Assembly (NCBI GenBank): GCA_045585895.1
Contig: JAZMZI010000145.1
Span: 1-21,827, forward strand
Length of the DNA stretch: 21,827 nt
From: SVTX01 sp045585895
GTDB taxonomy: Bacteria > Bacillota > Clostridia > Oscillospirales > CAG-272
Reading direction: 5' to 3'
Below, in pieces: positions 6,872 through 15,017 of this stretch. The notes below the pieces were generated by a model, which searched no databases, was not told where the DNA came from, and saw only the letters and a program-made list of their open reading frames with translations. Made by a program: the position numbers and the translations under genes. Within the stretch, counting starts at the first letter, position 1. The number at the start of each line of letters is the position of its first letter.

Positions 6872-8551
6872 ATGTTTTTCACCGATAAAACGACTCTTGA
6901 AAAATTCAGCGCCGATAAAAGACTTTGGCAGGGAATACCGTCTATAGAAGTAACAAAAGGCGGCAGAATCTTTCTGACCTACTATTCGGGCGGCACCAAG
7001 GAGGAAATAGGCAACTATTGCATACTCGCCAAGAGCGACGGCGGCGAGCATTTTGAAGATATAGTTATCACCTACGAAGAAGGATTCAGATGCTACGATC
7101 CTTGCCTTTGGATAGATCCGTTGGGCAGACTTTGGTTTACTTGGGGCATAGCTCCGAACCACGCTGTTTGGGCGGCTATATGCGACGATCCCGATGCGGA
7201 TGAGCTTATATGGAGTAAGCCTCGAATGATCGGACGCGAGGTCATGATGAACAAGCCCACCGTCCTCTCAACGGGCGAATGGCTTTTCCCGATAGCAGTT
7301 TGGAATTTTAGTTCCGTTTCGGGCGGATACAACGGTGTTGTTGACGCAGCAGGCAAGCAATCCGATCTGGAGGAAAGACTTGCCTTTGCAGTTAAAACCG
7401 TTGATCGCGGAAATACCTTTGAACGCCTTGGGGGAAGCAACGTCCCCAAGCGAAGCTTTGACGAACACATAATACTCGAAAAGAATGACGGAAGTCTTGC
7501 GATGTACGTCCGTACGACCTACGGTATCGGTGTTTCTTACTCATACGACAGAGGAAAGACCTGGACTCAAGGAGAAAACAGCGGTCTTCGCGGTCCTTGC
7601 TCGCGCTTTTTTATCCGACGCCTTAAATCGGGAAGAATTTTGCTTATAAATCACTTCAATTACGTTGGCAGAAGCCATCTGACGGCTATGCTTTCAGAGG
7701 ACGACGGTAAGAGCTGGACATATAAGCTTCTCCTTGACGAAAGAGCTAACGTTTCTTATCCCGATGCCACCGAAAGCGACCACGGATACATCTATATCAC
7801 ATACGACAGAGAGCGCGGTGCTTTCCTTGACTCGCTTGAAAAAGCCTACGCCTCGGCAAGAGAGATTCTCATGGCAAAGATAACCGAAGACGATATCATC
7901 GCGGGCAAGCTGATAAATGAGCGCGGTTATCTCAAAAAGGTTGCCGTAAAGCTCGGCAAATACGCCTTTGAAAATAGCAATCCTTATAAGGAAGTATCCA
8001 AGCTTTCGGACAACGATCTGGCTGATATGCTTGCAGAAAAGGATGAAGACGCTATTACCTCATTTTTGTTCGATCACTACAAGGTAAATTGTATCAATCT
8101 TCATAATCTTGACAACAAAAAGCTTGATGCACTTATTGACGGTCTGAAAGAGGGGATTTCTCCTAAAAAATCTACCATTATTGAGATGATCGCGCTTATC
8201 CGCGGAGTAAAGATAGAAGAAAGGAAGACCTTGCCTGTTGTCGAAAGAGCCAAAGCTTTAATCGAAAGCAGTATAACCGAGGATTTGAGCGTTGCGGAAA
8301 TTGCTGAGAAAATTAACATAAGTGTTCACTATCTCTGCCACGTTTTCAAAGCCGAGACGGGAATAACTCCTATTGATTATCGCAATTCGGTCAAGCTTAC
8401 CAAGGCTAAAAAGCTGCTGGTGGGAACAGATAATAAAATATCCGACATCGCACTTGAATGCGGCTTCGGAAGTGCAAGCTATTTTTCAAAGCTTTTCGGA
8501 GAAAGCGAGGAAATCACCCCCGCGGAATACAGAAAATTGCATAGCAAATAA
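6872..8551 (+). CDS. Sialidase-like (BNR/Asp-box) propeller fused to AraC-type DNA-binding domain
   Basis: The 559-residue protein has no signal peptide, so it is expected in the cytoplasm. Residues ~15-345 resemble the BNR/sialidase six-blade propeller. Asp boxes are SYDRGKTW (224-231) and SEDDGKSW (275-282), plus weaker SDGGEHF (55-61) and VDRGNTF (177-183). Family-type segments are GIPSIEVTKGGRIF, DPCLWIDPLGRLW, FDEHIILEKNDGSL and SYPDATESDHGYIYITYDRER. The Arg of the sialidase (F/Y)RIP motif is Gly21 here. A linker (~346-452), predicted helical, leads to an AraC C-terminal domain (~453-559). That domain has two helix-turn-helices, LSVAEIAEKINISVHYL and KISDIALECGFGSASYFSKLF, followed by the usual TPAEYR. 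The strong ribosome binding site (AAGGGGGG) supports the start. The simplest reading is a one-component regulator that senses a glycan or sugar with its propeller; a bifunctional enzyme/regulator is the alternative. Likely targets are its own promoter, the uxaC group or the convergent lacZ (inference). Confidence 0.85.
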   Translation: MFFTDKTTLEKFSADKRLWQGIPSIEVTKGGRIFLTYYSGGTKEEIGNYCILAKSDGGEHFEDIVITYEEGFRCYDPCLWIDPLGRLWFTWGIAPNHAVWAAICDDPDADELIWSKPRMIGREVMMNKPTVLSTGEWLFPIAVWNFSSVSGGYNGVVDAAGKQSDLEERLAFAVKTVDRGNTFERLGGSNVPKRSFDEHIILEKNDGSLAMYVRTTYGIGVSYSYDRGKTWTQGENSGLRGPCSRFFIRRLKSGRILLINHFNYVGRSHLTAMLSEDDGKSWTYKLLLDERANVSYPDATESDHGYIYITYDRERGAFLDSLEKAYASAREILMAKITEDDIIAGKLINERGYLKKVAVKLGKYAFENSNPYKEVSKLSDNDLADMLAEKDEDAITSFLFDHYKVNCINLHNLDNKKLDALIDGLKEGISPKKSTIIEMIALIRGVKIEERKTLPVVERAKALIESSITEDLSVAEIAEKINISVHYLCHVFKAETGITPIDYRNSVKLTKAKKLLVGTDNKISDIALECGFGSASYFSKLFGESEEITPAEYRKLHSK

Positions 8552-8552
8552 C

Positions 8553-8582
8553 AAAAAAGCCTTTCCGAAGAAAGGCTTTTTT
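8553..8582. terminator. Bidirectional terminator between the fusion gene and lacZ
   Basis: A perfect 13-bp stem, AAAAAAGCCTTTC (8553-8565) and GAAAGGCTTTTTT (8570-8582), with a CGAA loop. A and T tracts at both ends give a T run on either strand, so it can serve both convergent genes. Confidence 0.9.
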
Positions 8583-8591
8583 ATGTTGATA

Positions 8592-11500
8592 TTATTTTCT
8601 TTTAATTTCTTCAAACGGGTCGATATTGTTGATATTAGAAGGGATAAGTCTGAATTTCAGCACCATATTCTTTTCGTTGAGCTTCCACTTATTGTCAAGC
8701 TCGGGGCCGCAGGAATTAGAGCCGATGCCGGCGTGGCGATAGTCTATGTGAACGACCGTCTCGGGCGTGGGCTTAAGCTCAAAGCTGTGGTTTGTAAAGG
8801 TGAGCATGTGATGAGTGAAATGCGAGCAGTTGAAGCTGAAATCATTCTCGGTGCGGGCAACCGTCACACCGTGACCCGAAAGAGACGCGACCTGCATCCA
8901 CTTTGTGTCGGTATGAGCCATATTCTCCTGAGGCATAATATAGTTTTCAAAATGCGCCGAAACACTTGTATCGAAAAGTCCCTCGTAGGATGCCCATCTC
9001 TTGTCAACGTAGCTCTCCACAGGGCCTCTGCCGAAGTAACGAAGTCTTTCAGTACCTTCGGGCATCTTGAACTGAACGCCGAAGCGGGGCAGAGTGGGAA
9101 GACCGTCGCGGCAGGTAGCGTCAACGGCAACCGCAACGCCGCCCTCGGCATAAAATACGTAAGTGGTCTTCATCTTCATGTGGGGCACGACAACGGTGGA
9201 TACCATAGCCATATCCGAGACTACGGTAACGCTCTTGTCGGCAATCTCGGTTATCTCACAGCTATAAGCCTTGCATACAGCCTTGTGGAATCCCACGTTG
9301 AACCATTGACTCTTGACTATTCTATCATTATCGGTGGGGGCGCGCCAGATGGTAGGCTCAATGGGAGAAGCCAAAAGCTCCTTGCCATTGTCTACTATTG
9401 AATAAATAATGGCACGGCTCTTATTTATCTTATAAACGGTAGATGCAGTCGATATAATAACGTCAAACTCGTTTTCCTCGCATTTGATAGTGGAATAGGG
9501 TGTAAGCTCATCGGTAACGCTTTTTTCAGCCTTATCCTCGCAAAGAACGAACTGCTCAAAGCCTATCTCAAAACCGCTCTTTGCCCAAGGAGTAGCGCAA
9601 TTTTGAACCGCGCTTACCATAAGATAAGCATTGCCGTCAGAAAGAGCATCCATATCAATATCAAGCCTATATTCGCGCGTTACCTGAGGCTCAATATCAA
9701 GAGCTCCGAAGCTTCCGTTTGCAATCGTCTTTCCGTTTTTCTCAACGCTCCAATTAAGATCGAAATCCGAAAGGGAAATATAATAGCGACGGCTCTTTAC
9801 ACTTACGGTCAAGGTCTCCTTATTGAACTCGATAAGCATTGGTTTGATAATATTCTTATATTCCATAAAGCCCATATGGGGGCGTCGGTCGGGATATACA
9901 AGACCGTCAACGCAGAAATTGAAATCGCTGGGATCGTCGCGGTAGTCACCGCCAAACAAATATTTGGGATTTGCGTAACGGTCGTCTCCGTCAGCTGACG
10001 CGTGATCGGTAAACTCCCAGACACATCCACCGAAGAACTGATCGTATTTATATATTAGATCCCAATAATCCTTCAAGCATCCGGGGCCGTTACCCATGGC
10101 GTGTGAGTATTCGCACATAAAGAAAGGCTTCGTAAATATCTTGCGATTGAGATAAAGCTCTTCAACGTCTTTTTTGCCGGGATACATACGGCTTTCAACG
10201 CCTATCCAAGGACAATCAAGCTCTCGCGCAGCGGTCTCGTCGTCAACCTTACCGCTGTACTGATGGTGGAATATACGCCAACGCTCGGCGGTTATATCCT
10301 CACAATGAACAAGACATCCCGGCATTCTTCTCTGGAAAAACTCGCCCATAGCCTGATAGTTTCTGCCGACTCCCGATTCGTTTCCGACCGACCACATCAC
10401 GACGCAAACGTGGTTTTTATCCCTTTCAAACATACGCTCCGCACGATCGAGATAAGCCTCGGTCCAATCGGGATTGTCGGTGAGCATATTCCAACAGTCA
10501 ACGCCGGGAGCCTGCATTCCGTGGGTCTCTATATCGGATTCGTCAACAACGTAAAATCCGAGTTTATCGCAAAGACCGAGAAAACGGGGATCGTTAGGGT
10601 AGTGGCTGGTACGGATGCAGTTTACGTTATGACGCTTCATTATATAAAGATCCTCAAGCATGTGCTCCATAGGAGTTGCACTACCGAGAATAGGATGGCT
10701 GTCGTGACGGTTTACACCCTTGAGCTTTACGGCTTTTCCGTTGATATAAGCCACGGAGCCCTTTACCTCAAGGCGCTTGAGACCGAGACAGAAGCAGATA
10801 TGCTCTGTGCCGCTTTCAAGATAGAGTTTATATAGGGCGGGATCTTCGTCACACCAAAGAGTAGGAGCATTAACGTAAAGCTCTATCTCACCGTTTTTAT
10901 CAATTTCGGTGCTGCCGCTCTCAACAGTCTCTCCGTCGGGAGAAACGAGTTTGTAGGCAACGTCAGTCTTGCCGTTTACGGTGATCTCGGTGTTTATTTT
11001 GGCGTTTGCAAGATCCTCGTCAACGGCGATCTTATTATAAACGTCAACTATATGAGTTTTATCTCTGAGAAGAAGGAAGACCTCGCGGAAGATACCCGAA
11101 TAACGGAATTTATCCTGACATTCAAGATAGGTGCCGTCGCACCATTTAAGAACTATTACCTTAACGGTATTTATGCCCACGTGAAGCAGAGCGGTAATAT
11201 CGATCTCGCTTGTCATATGGCTGACCTGACTGTATCCCGCAAATTTATCGTTTATATAAAGATAGAAGCAGGAGTCAACCCCCTCGAAATTTATGTATAT
11301 CTGCTTTTGGAGCATATCCTTGTGAATGAATGCCTCGCGGCGGTAAAGTCCGCATGGATTTTCTTCGGGAACGTGAGGAGGATCAACGGGAATGGGATAA
11401 CGAACGTTAAGATAGTTAGGCGTGTCATATCCCTTACCGAGATCGCTCTGCCAGCTTCTCGGAACCATGATTTTTCCAAATTCCTCGTTTGAAAGCAAAA

Positions 11501-11699
11501 TTTCCTCAGTCAGTGCCGCAAAAGAGGGATAATACTTGAAATCCCAATCGCCACAAAGAGAAATAAGACTATAGCTCTTTGCTCGGTTGTCCTCGGTTGC
11601 GCTCTTCTCATCCTGATAGGGAATAAAATATGCTCTCGGCTTCTCACAGTTTACGTGAAGATGCTCCAATCCTTTGTGAAAATTCATTTTTGTTGACAT
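8592..11699 (-). CDS. lacZ: Beta-galactosidase, glycoside hydrolase family 2 (LacZ type)
   Basis: The enzyme hydrolyses terminal beta-galactosides such as lactose. At 1035 residues it is the size of long LacZ enzymes. The N-terminal sugar-binding domain contains GDWDFKYYPSF and YTNPYP-like YDTPNYLNVRYPIPVDPP. The TIM barrel begins near INGKAVKLKGVNRHDSHP. The acid/base Glu441 is in MWSVGNESG and the nucleophile Glu530 in FFMCEYSHAMGNGPG. The C-terminal third matches the beta-galactosidase small-chain domain (WRAPTDNDR, RLRYFGRGPVESYVDK, HIDYRHAGIGSNSCGPEL). There is no signal peptide, so it acts in the cytoplasm on imported sugar. ATG at 11699 follows AAAGGA at an 11-nt distance; an in-frame ATG four codons later is possible. 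It has its own extended -10 promoter with a perfect TTGACA. It is convergent with the sialidase-like/AraC gene, a plausible regulator. Confidence 0.95.
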   Translation of the reverse strand: MSTKMNFHKGLEHLHVNCEKPRAYFIPYQDEKSATEDNRAKSYSLISLCGDWDFKYYPSFAALTEEILLSNEEFGKIMVPRSWQSDLGKGYDTPNYLNVRYPIPVDPPHVPEENPCGLYRREAFIHKDMLQKQIYINFEGVDSCFYLYINDKFAGYSQVSHMTSEIDITALLHVGINTVKVIVLKWCDGTYLECQDKFRYSGIFREVFLLLRDKTHIVDVYNKIAVDEDLANAKINTEITVNGKTDVAYKLVSPDGETVESGSTEIDKNGEIELYVNAPTLWCDEDPALYKLYLESGTEHICFCLGLKRLEVKGSVAYINGKAVKLKGVNRHDSHPILGSATPMEHMLEDLYIMKRHNVNCIRTSHYPNDPRFLGLCDKLGFYVVDESDIETHGMQAPGVDCWNMLTDNPDWTEAYLDRAERMFERDKNHVCVVMWSVGNESGVGRNYQAMGEFFQRRMPGCLVHCEDITAERWRIFHHQYSGKVDDETAARELDCPWIGVESRMYPGKKDVEELYLNRKIFTKPFFMCEYSHAMGNGPGCLKDYWDLIYKYDQFFGGCVWEFTDHASADGDDRYANPKYLFGGDYRDDPSDFNFCVDGLVYPDRRPHMGFMEYKNIIKPMLIEFNKETLTVSVKSRRYYISLSDFDLNWSVEKNGKTIANGSFGALDIEPQVTREYRLDIDMDALSDGNAYLMVSAVQNCATPWAKSGFEIGFEQFVLCEDKAEKSVTDELTPYSTIKCEENEFDVIISTASTVYKINKSRAIIYSIVDNGKELLASPIEPTIWRAPTDNDRIVKSQWFNVGFHKAVCKAYSCEITEIADKSVTVVSDMAMVSTVVVPHMKMKTTYVFYAEGGVAVAVDATCRDGLPTLPRFGVQFKMPEGTERLRYFGRGPVESYVDKRWASYEGLFDTSVSAHFENYIMPQENMAHTDTKWMQVASLSGHGVTVARTENDFSFNCSHFTHHMLTFTNHSFELKPTPETVVHIDYRHAGIGSNSCGPELDNKWKLNEKNMVLKFRLIPSNINNIDPFEEIKRK

Positions 11700-11736
11700 T
11701 TCAGATACCGTCCTTTCAAAAATTCACCATAAGTAA

Positions 11737-11765
11737 ATATTATCATAACCGCTTTTCAATGTCAA
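11737..11765 (-). promoter_or_regulatory. Promoter of lacZ
   Basis: On the minus strand, -35 TTGACA (11765-11760), 17-bp spacer, extended -10 TGA-TAATAT (11745-11737). It lies about 38 nt upstream of the lacZ start. Confidence 0.75.
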
Positions 11766-11858
11766 TACGCATACAGAATTTTTATAAATAATATAGCTTT
11801 TTGATACTGTCTTGTCATTAGTCGTTTTCCCAAATATTAAAATTCATAAAAAATTAAT

Positions 11859-11887
11859 TTTACAAGTTGGGAAAAATGTGGTATAAT
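11859..11887 (+). promoter_or_regulatory. Promoter of the rsuA-like / tex unit
   Basis: -35 TTTACA (11859-11864), 17-bp spacer, extended -10 TGG-TATAAT (11879-11887), 31 nt before the start codon. It is divergent from the lacZ promoter, with about 94 bp between the two -35 boxes. Confidence 0.8.
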
Positions 11888-11918
11888 CAAAAAAGAGTGC
11901 AAAAACGGAGGTGAGCAA

Positions 11919-12629
11919 ATGCGCCTTGATAAATTCATAGTTGAATCGGGCCTTGCTTCAAGAAGCGAGATAACCAAGGTGGCTAAAAACGGCGGAGTTA
12001 CCGTAAACGGTCGAGCCGTCAGTCGCGTAAGCGGTCATATAGACCCTACAAAGGACAAAGTTACCTATCTCGGAAGAGAAGTGATATGGCGGGAGTTCAC
12101 TTACGTTATGCTCAATAAGCCCGACGGCTACGTCAGCGCCACAGACGATCTTTTAAATCCCACCGTTCTGTCTCTTCTGCCCGACGAATTGCAGAAAATA
12201 GGACTTTTCCCCTGCGGAAGACTTGATAAGAACACGCTGGGGCTTATGATACTTACAAACAACGGCCCACTTTCACACAAACTCTTAGCGCCCAAAAATC
12301 ACGTATCCAAAAAATACAGATTTTCCGTAAAATTCCCCGTAAGCGAAGAAGACGTTAAAAATCTTGAATCGGGTGTTGACATCGGCGGATATGTAACCGC
12401 ACCCTGCCAATTGGAAATGACCGACGAGAAAAACGGATTCATAACGCTGACCGAGGGCAAGTATCATCAGATAAAGCTGATGGCAGAGGCGGTGCACAAT
12501 CAGATCACCTTCCTTGAGCGCGTTACTTTCGGGCCAATTACCCTTGATGAAGGTCTTGAAAGAGGGCAGTGGCGTTTTCTCAACGAGGAAGAGCAAAACG
12601 CTCTTGAAGCGAGAGGAAAGACCATATAA
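11919..12629 (+). CDS. Pseudouridine synthase, RsuA/RluB family
   Basis: Enzymes of this family isomerise a specific uridine in ribosomal RNA to pseudouridine (U516 of 16S rRNA for RsuA). The 236-residue protein opens with an S4 RNA-binding domain (MRLDKFIVESGLASRSE, about residues 1-50). The catalytic domain follows, with Asp103 in CGRLDKNTLGLMI, the hallmark motif of the family, and the HVSKKYR and GKYHQIKLM segments. GGAGGTGA lies close upstream of ATG, a strong ribosome binding site. The gene is followed 39 nt later by tex with no terminator. It is closer to RsuA (16S) than to RluB by length and by the GKYHQIK form, but which rRNA position it modifies is inference. Confidence 0.9.
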   Translation: MRLDKFIVESGLASRSEITKVAKNGGVTVNGRAVSRVSGHIDPTKDKVTYLGREVIWREFTYVMLNKPDGYVSATDDLLNPTVLSLLPDELQKIGLFPCGRLDKNTLGLMILTNNGPLSHKLLAPKNHVSKKYRFSVKFPVSEEDVKNLESGVDIGGYVTAPCQLEMTDEKNGFITLTEGKYHQIKLMAEAVHNQITFLERVTFGPITLDEGLERGQWRFLNEEEQNALEARGKTI

Positions 12630-12668
12630 TTTTGTTTTAATAATTCAGCAAATACATAAGGAGAACCC

Positions 12669-14822
12669 ATGGATATCATCAAAACCCTTGCGGAAGAATT
12701 CAAATTAAAGGAAGAACAGGTGCAAAAGACCGTTGAGCTTATCGACGGAGGAGACACGATCCCTTTTATTGCCCGTTACAGAAAAGAGGTCACGGGAAGT
12801 CTTGACGACGCGATACTCCGCGATCTGAACGACAGGCTTGAATATCTCCGCAACATTGAAAAGAGAAAAGAAGAAGTCAAAAACCTTATCGACGCTCAGG
12901 GTAAGCTTACCCCCGAAATCGAGCAGGCTATACTTAATGCTAAGACCATCACCGAGGTAGACGATATATACCGTCCCTTCAGACCAAAGAGAAAAACGAG
13001 GGCATCGGTAGCTCGCGAAAGAGGTCTTGAAGATCTTGCCAAGCTTATTATGGAGCAGAAAATGGAATATGCTCCTTCTATTGAAGAAACAGCAGAAACG
13101 TTCGTGAGCGAAGAAAAAGAGGTTCCTGACACAGCTTCGGCTCTTGCGGGAGCTTGCGATATAATTGCAGAAGATATTTCCGATAACGCAGAATTCAGAA
13201 AATCTCTCCGTGCACTTACATTTGATCACGGCGTGCTTAACGTAACGGCTGCGAAAGACGAGGATTCGGTCTACGCCCAGTATTACGAATACAGCGAACC
13301 TCTCAAGAAGGTTCCCGGTCACAGAGTTTTGGCAATAAACAGAGGAGAGAAGGAAGAATTTCTGAAGGTTGCGGTGGAGATATCCGCGGATATCGTTCTC
13401 AATTACCTTTTCGCATGCGTTGTTACCGAGCCTTCCAGCCCTGCGTATAAATACGTTTCCGCCGCAACGGTTGACGGTTACGAAAGACTTATAGCGCCCT
13501 CTATCGAGCGTGAGATAAGAAACGATATGTTCGACATCGCAAGTGAAGGAGCTATCAAGGTCTTCTCCGATAATCTCGGTCACCTGCTTATGCAATCTCC
13601 CCTTAAAGGCAAGACGGTACTCGGTTTCGACCCCGGTTACGTTAACGGATGTAAACTTGCTGTCGTTGATAAAACCGGTAAAGTACTTGATACTGCCGTA
13701 ATCTATCCCACCAAACCCCGCCAGAGAACCGAAGAGGCTACGAGAGTAGTAAAAGGTCTCATCAAAAAGCACCACGTTGACGTTATCGCTATCGGTAACG
13801 GCACCGCATCCAAGGAAAGCGAAATATTTATAGCGGGACTTCTGAAAGATATCCCCGAGGCTAACTGCAAATATATTATAGTAAATGAAGCGGGAGCATC
13901 TATATACTCTGCCTCCAAGCTTGCAACCGAGGAATTTCCCGAATTCGACGTTATGCAGCGCTCTGCGGTTTCTATCGCCCGCAGACTGCAGGATCCCCTC
14001 GCAGAGCTTGTTAAGATCGACCCCAAATCTATCGGCGTAGGTCAGTACCAGCACGATATGAAGCCTGCAAGACTCGATACCGCACTGACGGGTGTGGTAG
14101 AGGATTGCGTTAACTCGGTCGGCGTTGACGTTAACACCGCCTCTCATTCGCTCCTCGCGTATATTGCGGGAATCAACGCCACCAGCGCGAAGAATATCGT
14201 AAAATACAGAGAAGAGAACGGTGAGTTCACTTCAAGAGCGCAGATCAAGAAGGTTCCCCGTATCGGAGATAAAGCATTTGAACAGTGCGCGGGATTTTTG
14301 CGCGTGCCAGATTCAAAGGAGATTCTTGACAACACGGGCGTTCATCCCGAATCATACGATGCGGCAAAAGCTCTGCTCAAAATGTTTGATTACACCGCGG
14401 AGGACGTGCGTCAAGGTCAGCTCCGTGAGCTTCGTCAGAAAGTAAATAAAAAGGGAACTCGTACGGTTGCCGCAGAGCTTGGCATCGGTGAACCTACCCT
14501 TGTCGATATCATCGGGGAGCTTGAAAAACCCGGACGCGACGTCAGAGATTCGCTTCCCTCGCCAATTCTTCGCGACGATGTTCTCGCGCTCGAAGACCTA
14601 AAGCCGGAAATGATACTTACAGGTACCGTCAGAAACGTTATCGACTTCGGAGCTTTTGTTGATATCGGCGTTCATCAAGACGGTCTCGTTCATATTTCAC
14701 AGATCTGCGATAAATACATCAAGCATCCGTCCGAAGTCCTCTCGGTCGGTGATATCGTAAAAGTAAAGGTTCTTTCGGTCGACGTTAAGAAAAAAAGAAT
14801 ATCCTTGTCAATGAAACTTTAA
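12669..14822 (+). CDS. tex: Tex family RNA-binding transcription accessory protein
   Basis: Tex is a conserved nucleic-acid-binding protein linked to transcription and stress tolerance. The 717-residue protein shows the full order. The N-terminal helical region contains GDTIPFIARYRKEVTG (about 28-43) and DDIYRPFRPKRKTRA (98-112). The YqgF/RNase H-like domain follows from LGFDPGYVNGCKLAVVD (~318). Then come helix-hairpin-helix segments (INATSAKNIVKYREENGEF, RAQIKKVPRIGDKAFEQCAGFLR), and last an S1 domain from about 642 (GTVRNVIDFGAFVDIGVHQD). AAGGAG stands 5-6 nt before ATG. It is probably cotranscribed with the pseudouridine synthase. Length and motifs are normal and nothing is missing. Confidence 0.96.
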   Translation: MDIIKTLAEEFKLKEEQVQKTVELIDGGDTIPFIARYRKEVTGSLDDAILRDLNDRLEYLRNIEKRKEEVKNLIDAQGKLTPEIEQAILNAKTITEVDDIYRPFRPKRKTRASVARERGLEDLAKLIMEQKMEYAPSIEETAETFVSEEKEVPDTASALAGACDIIAEDISDNAEFRKSLRALTFDHGVLNVTAAKDEDSVYAQYYEYSEPLKKVPGHRVLAINRGEKEEFLKVAVEISADIVLNYLFACVVTEPSSPAYKYVSAATVDGYERLIAPSIEREIRNDMFDIASEGAIKVFSDNLGHLLMQSPLKGKTVLGFDPGYVNGCKLAVVDKTGKVLDTAVIYPTKPRQRTEEATRVVKGLIKKHHVDVIAIGNGTASKESEIFIAGLLKDIPEANCKYIIVNEAGASIYSASKLATEEFPEFDVMQRSAVSIARRLQDPLAELVKIDPKSIGVGQYQHDMKPARLDTALTGVVEDCVNSVGVDVNTASHSLLAYIAGINATSAKNIVKYREENGEFTSRAQIKKVPRIGDKAFEQCAGFLRVPDSKEILDNTGVHPESYDAAKALLKMFDYTAEDVRQGQLRELRQKVNKKGTRTVAAELGIGEPTLVDIIGELEKPGRDVRDSLPSPILRDDVLALEDLKPEMILTGTVRNVIDFGAFVDIGVHQDGLVHISQICDKYIKHPSEVLSVGDIVKVKVLSVDVKKKRISLSMKL

Positions 14823-14850
14823 TATATTAACGCGACGAATAGCCTTTTTA

Positions 14851-14918
14851 GGGCAAAATCATACCCAAAATATCGATTTTTGTTAATTTTGCCCAAAATT
14901 AAGCCTTTAATTTTGGGT
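14851..14918 (+). promoter_or_regulatory. Overlapping alternative hairpins between tex and msmX
   Basis: Two mutually exclusive pairings share CCC at 14892-14894. The first is GGGCAAAAT (14851-14859) with ATTTTGCCC (14886-14894). The second is an 11-bp stem CCCAAAATTAA (14892-14902) with TTAATTTTGGG (14907-14917), loop GCCT. ACCCAAAAT (14863-14871) can also pair with ATTTTGGGT (14910-14918). No long T run follows directly, so it is not a textbook terminator. It may end tex transcripts or act as an RNA switch or a protein-binding site; function unknown. Confidence 0.5.
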
Positions 14919-14928
14919 AATAATGCTC

Positions 14929-14957
14929 TTTAAAAAAAGTAATTTTTTTGGTACAAT
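14929..14957 (+). promoter_or_regulatory. Promoter of the msmX-like gene
   Basis: -35 TTTAAA (14929-14934), 17-bp spacer, extended -10 TGG-TACAAT (14949-14957). A perfect TATAAT overlaps just downstream (14958-14963) but has no -35 at the right distance. The leader then holds a small hairpin (TAGGTTTTT / AAAAGCCTA, about 14975-14994) ahead of the ribosome binding site. Confidence 0.6.
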
Positions 14958-15017
14958 TATAATGTTAAAAAATATAGGTTTTTCCAAAAGCCTACTAATT
15001 CAGGAGGAATAAAACAC

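Noticed and set aside
8373..9401. A 342-codon plus-strand frame running from the AraC domain across the terminator into lacZ antisense
   Set aside because: It passes through a strong bidirectional terminator and overlaps two recognised genes; composition is that of a shadow frame.
12705..14147. A 480-codon open frame antisense to tex
   Set aside because: Shadow of the tex codon pattern; the sense protein is a full-length, well-recognised family member.
14958..14963. TATAAT as the main -10 of msmX
   Set aside because: No acceptable -35 at 16-18 bp; the overlapping TGG-TACAAT with TTTAAA at 17 bp fits the pattern of the other promoters better.
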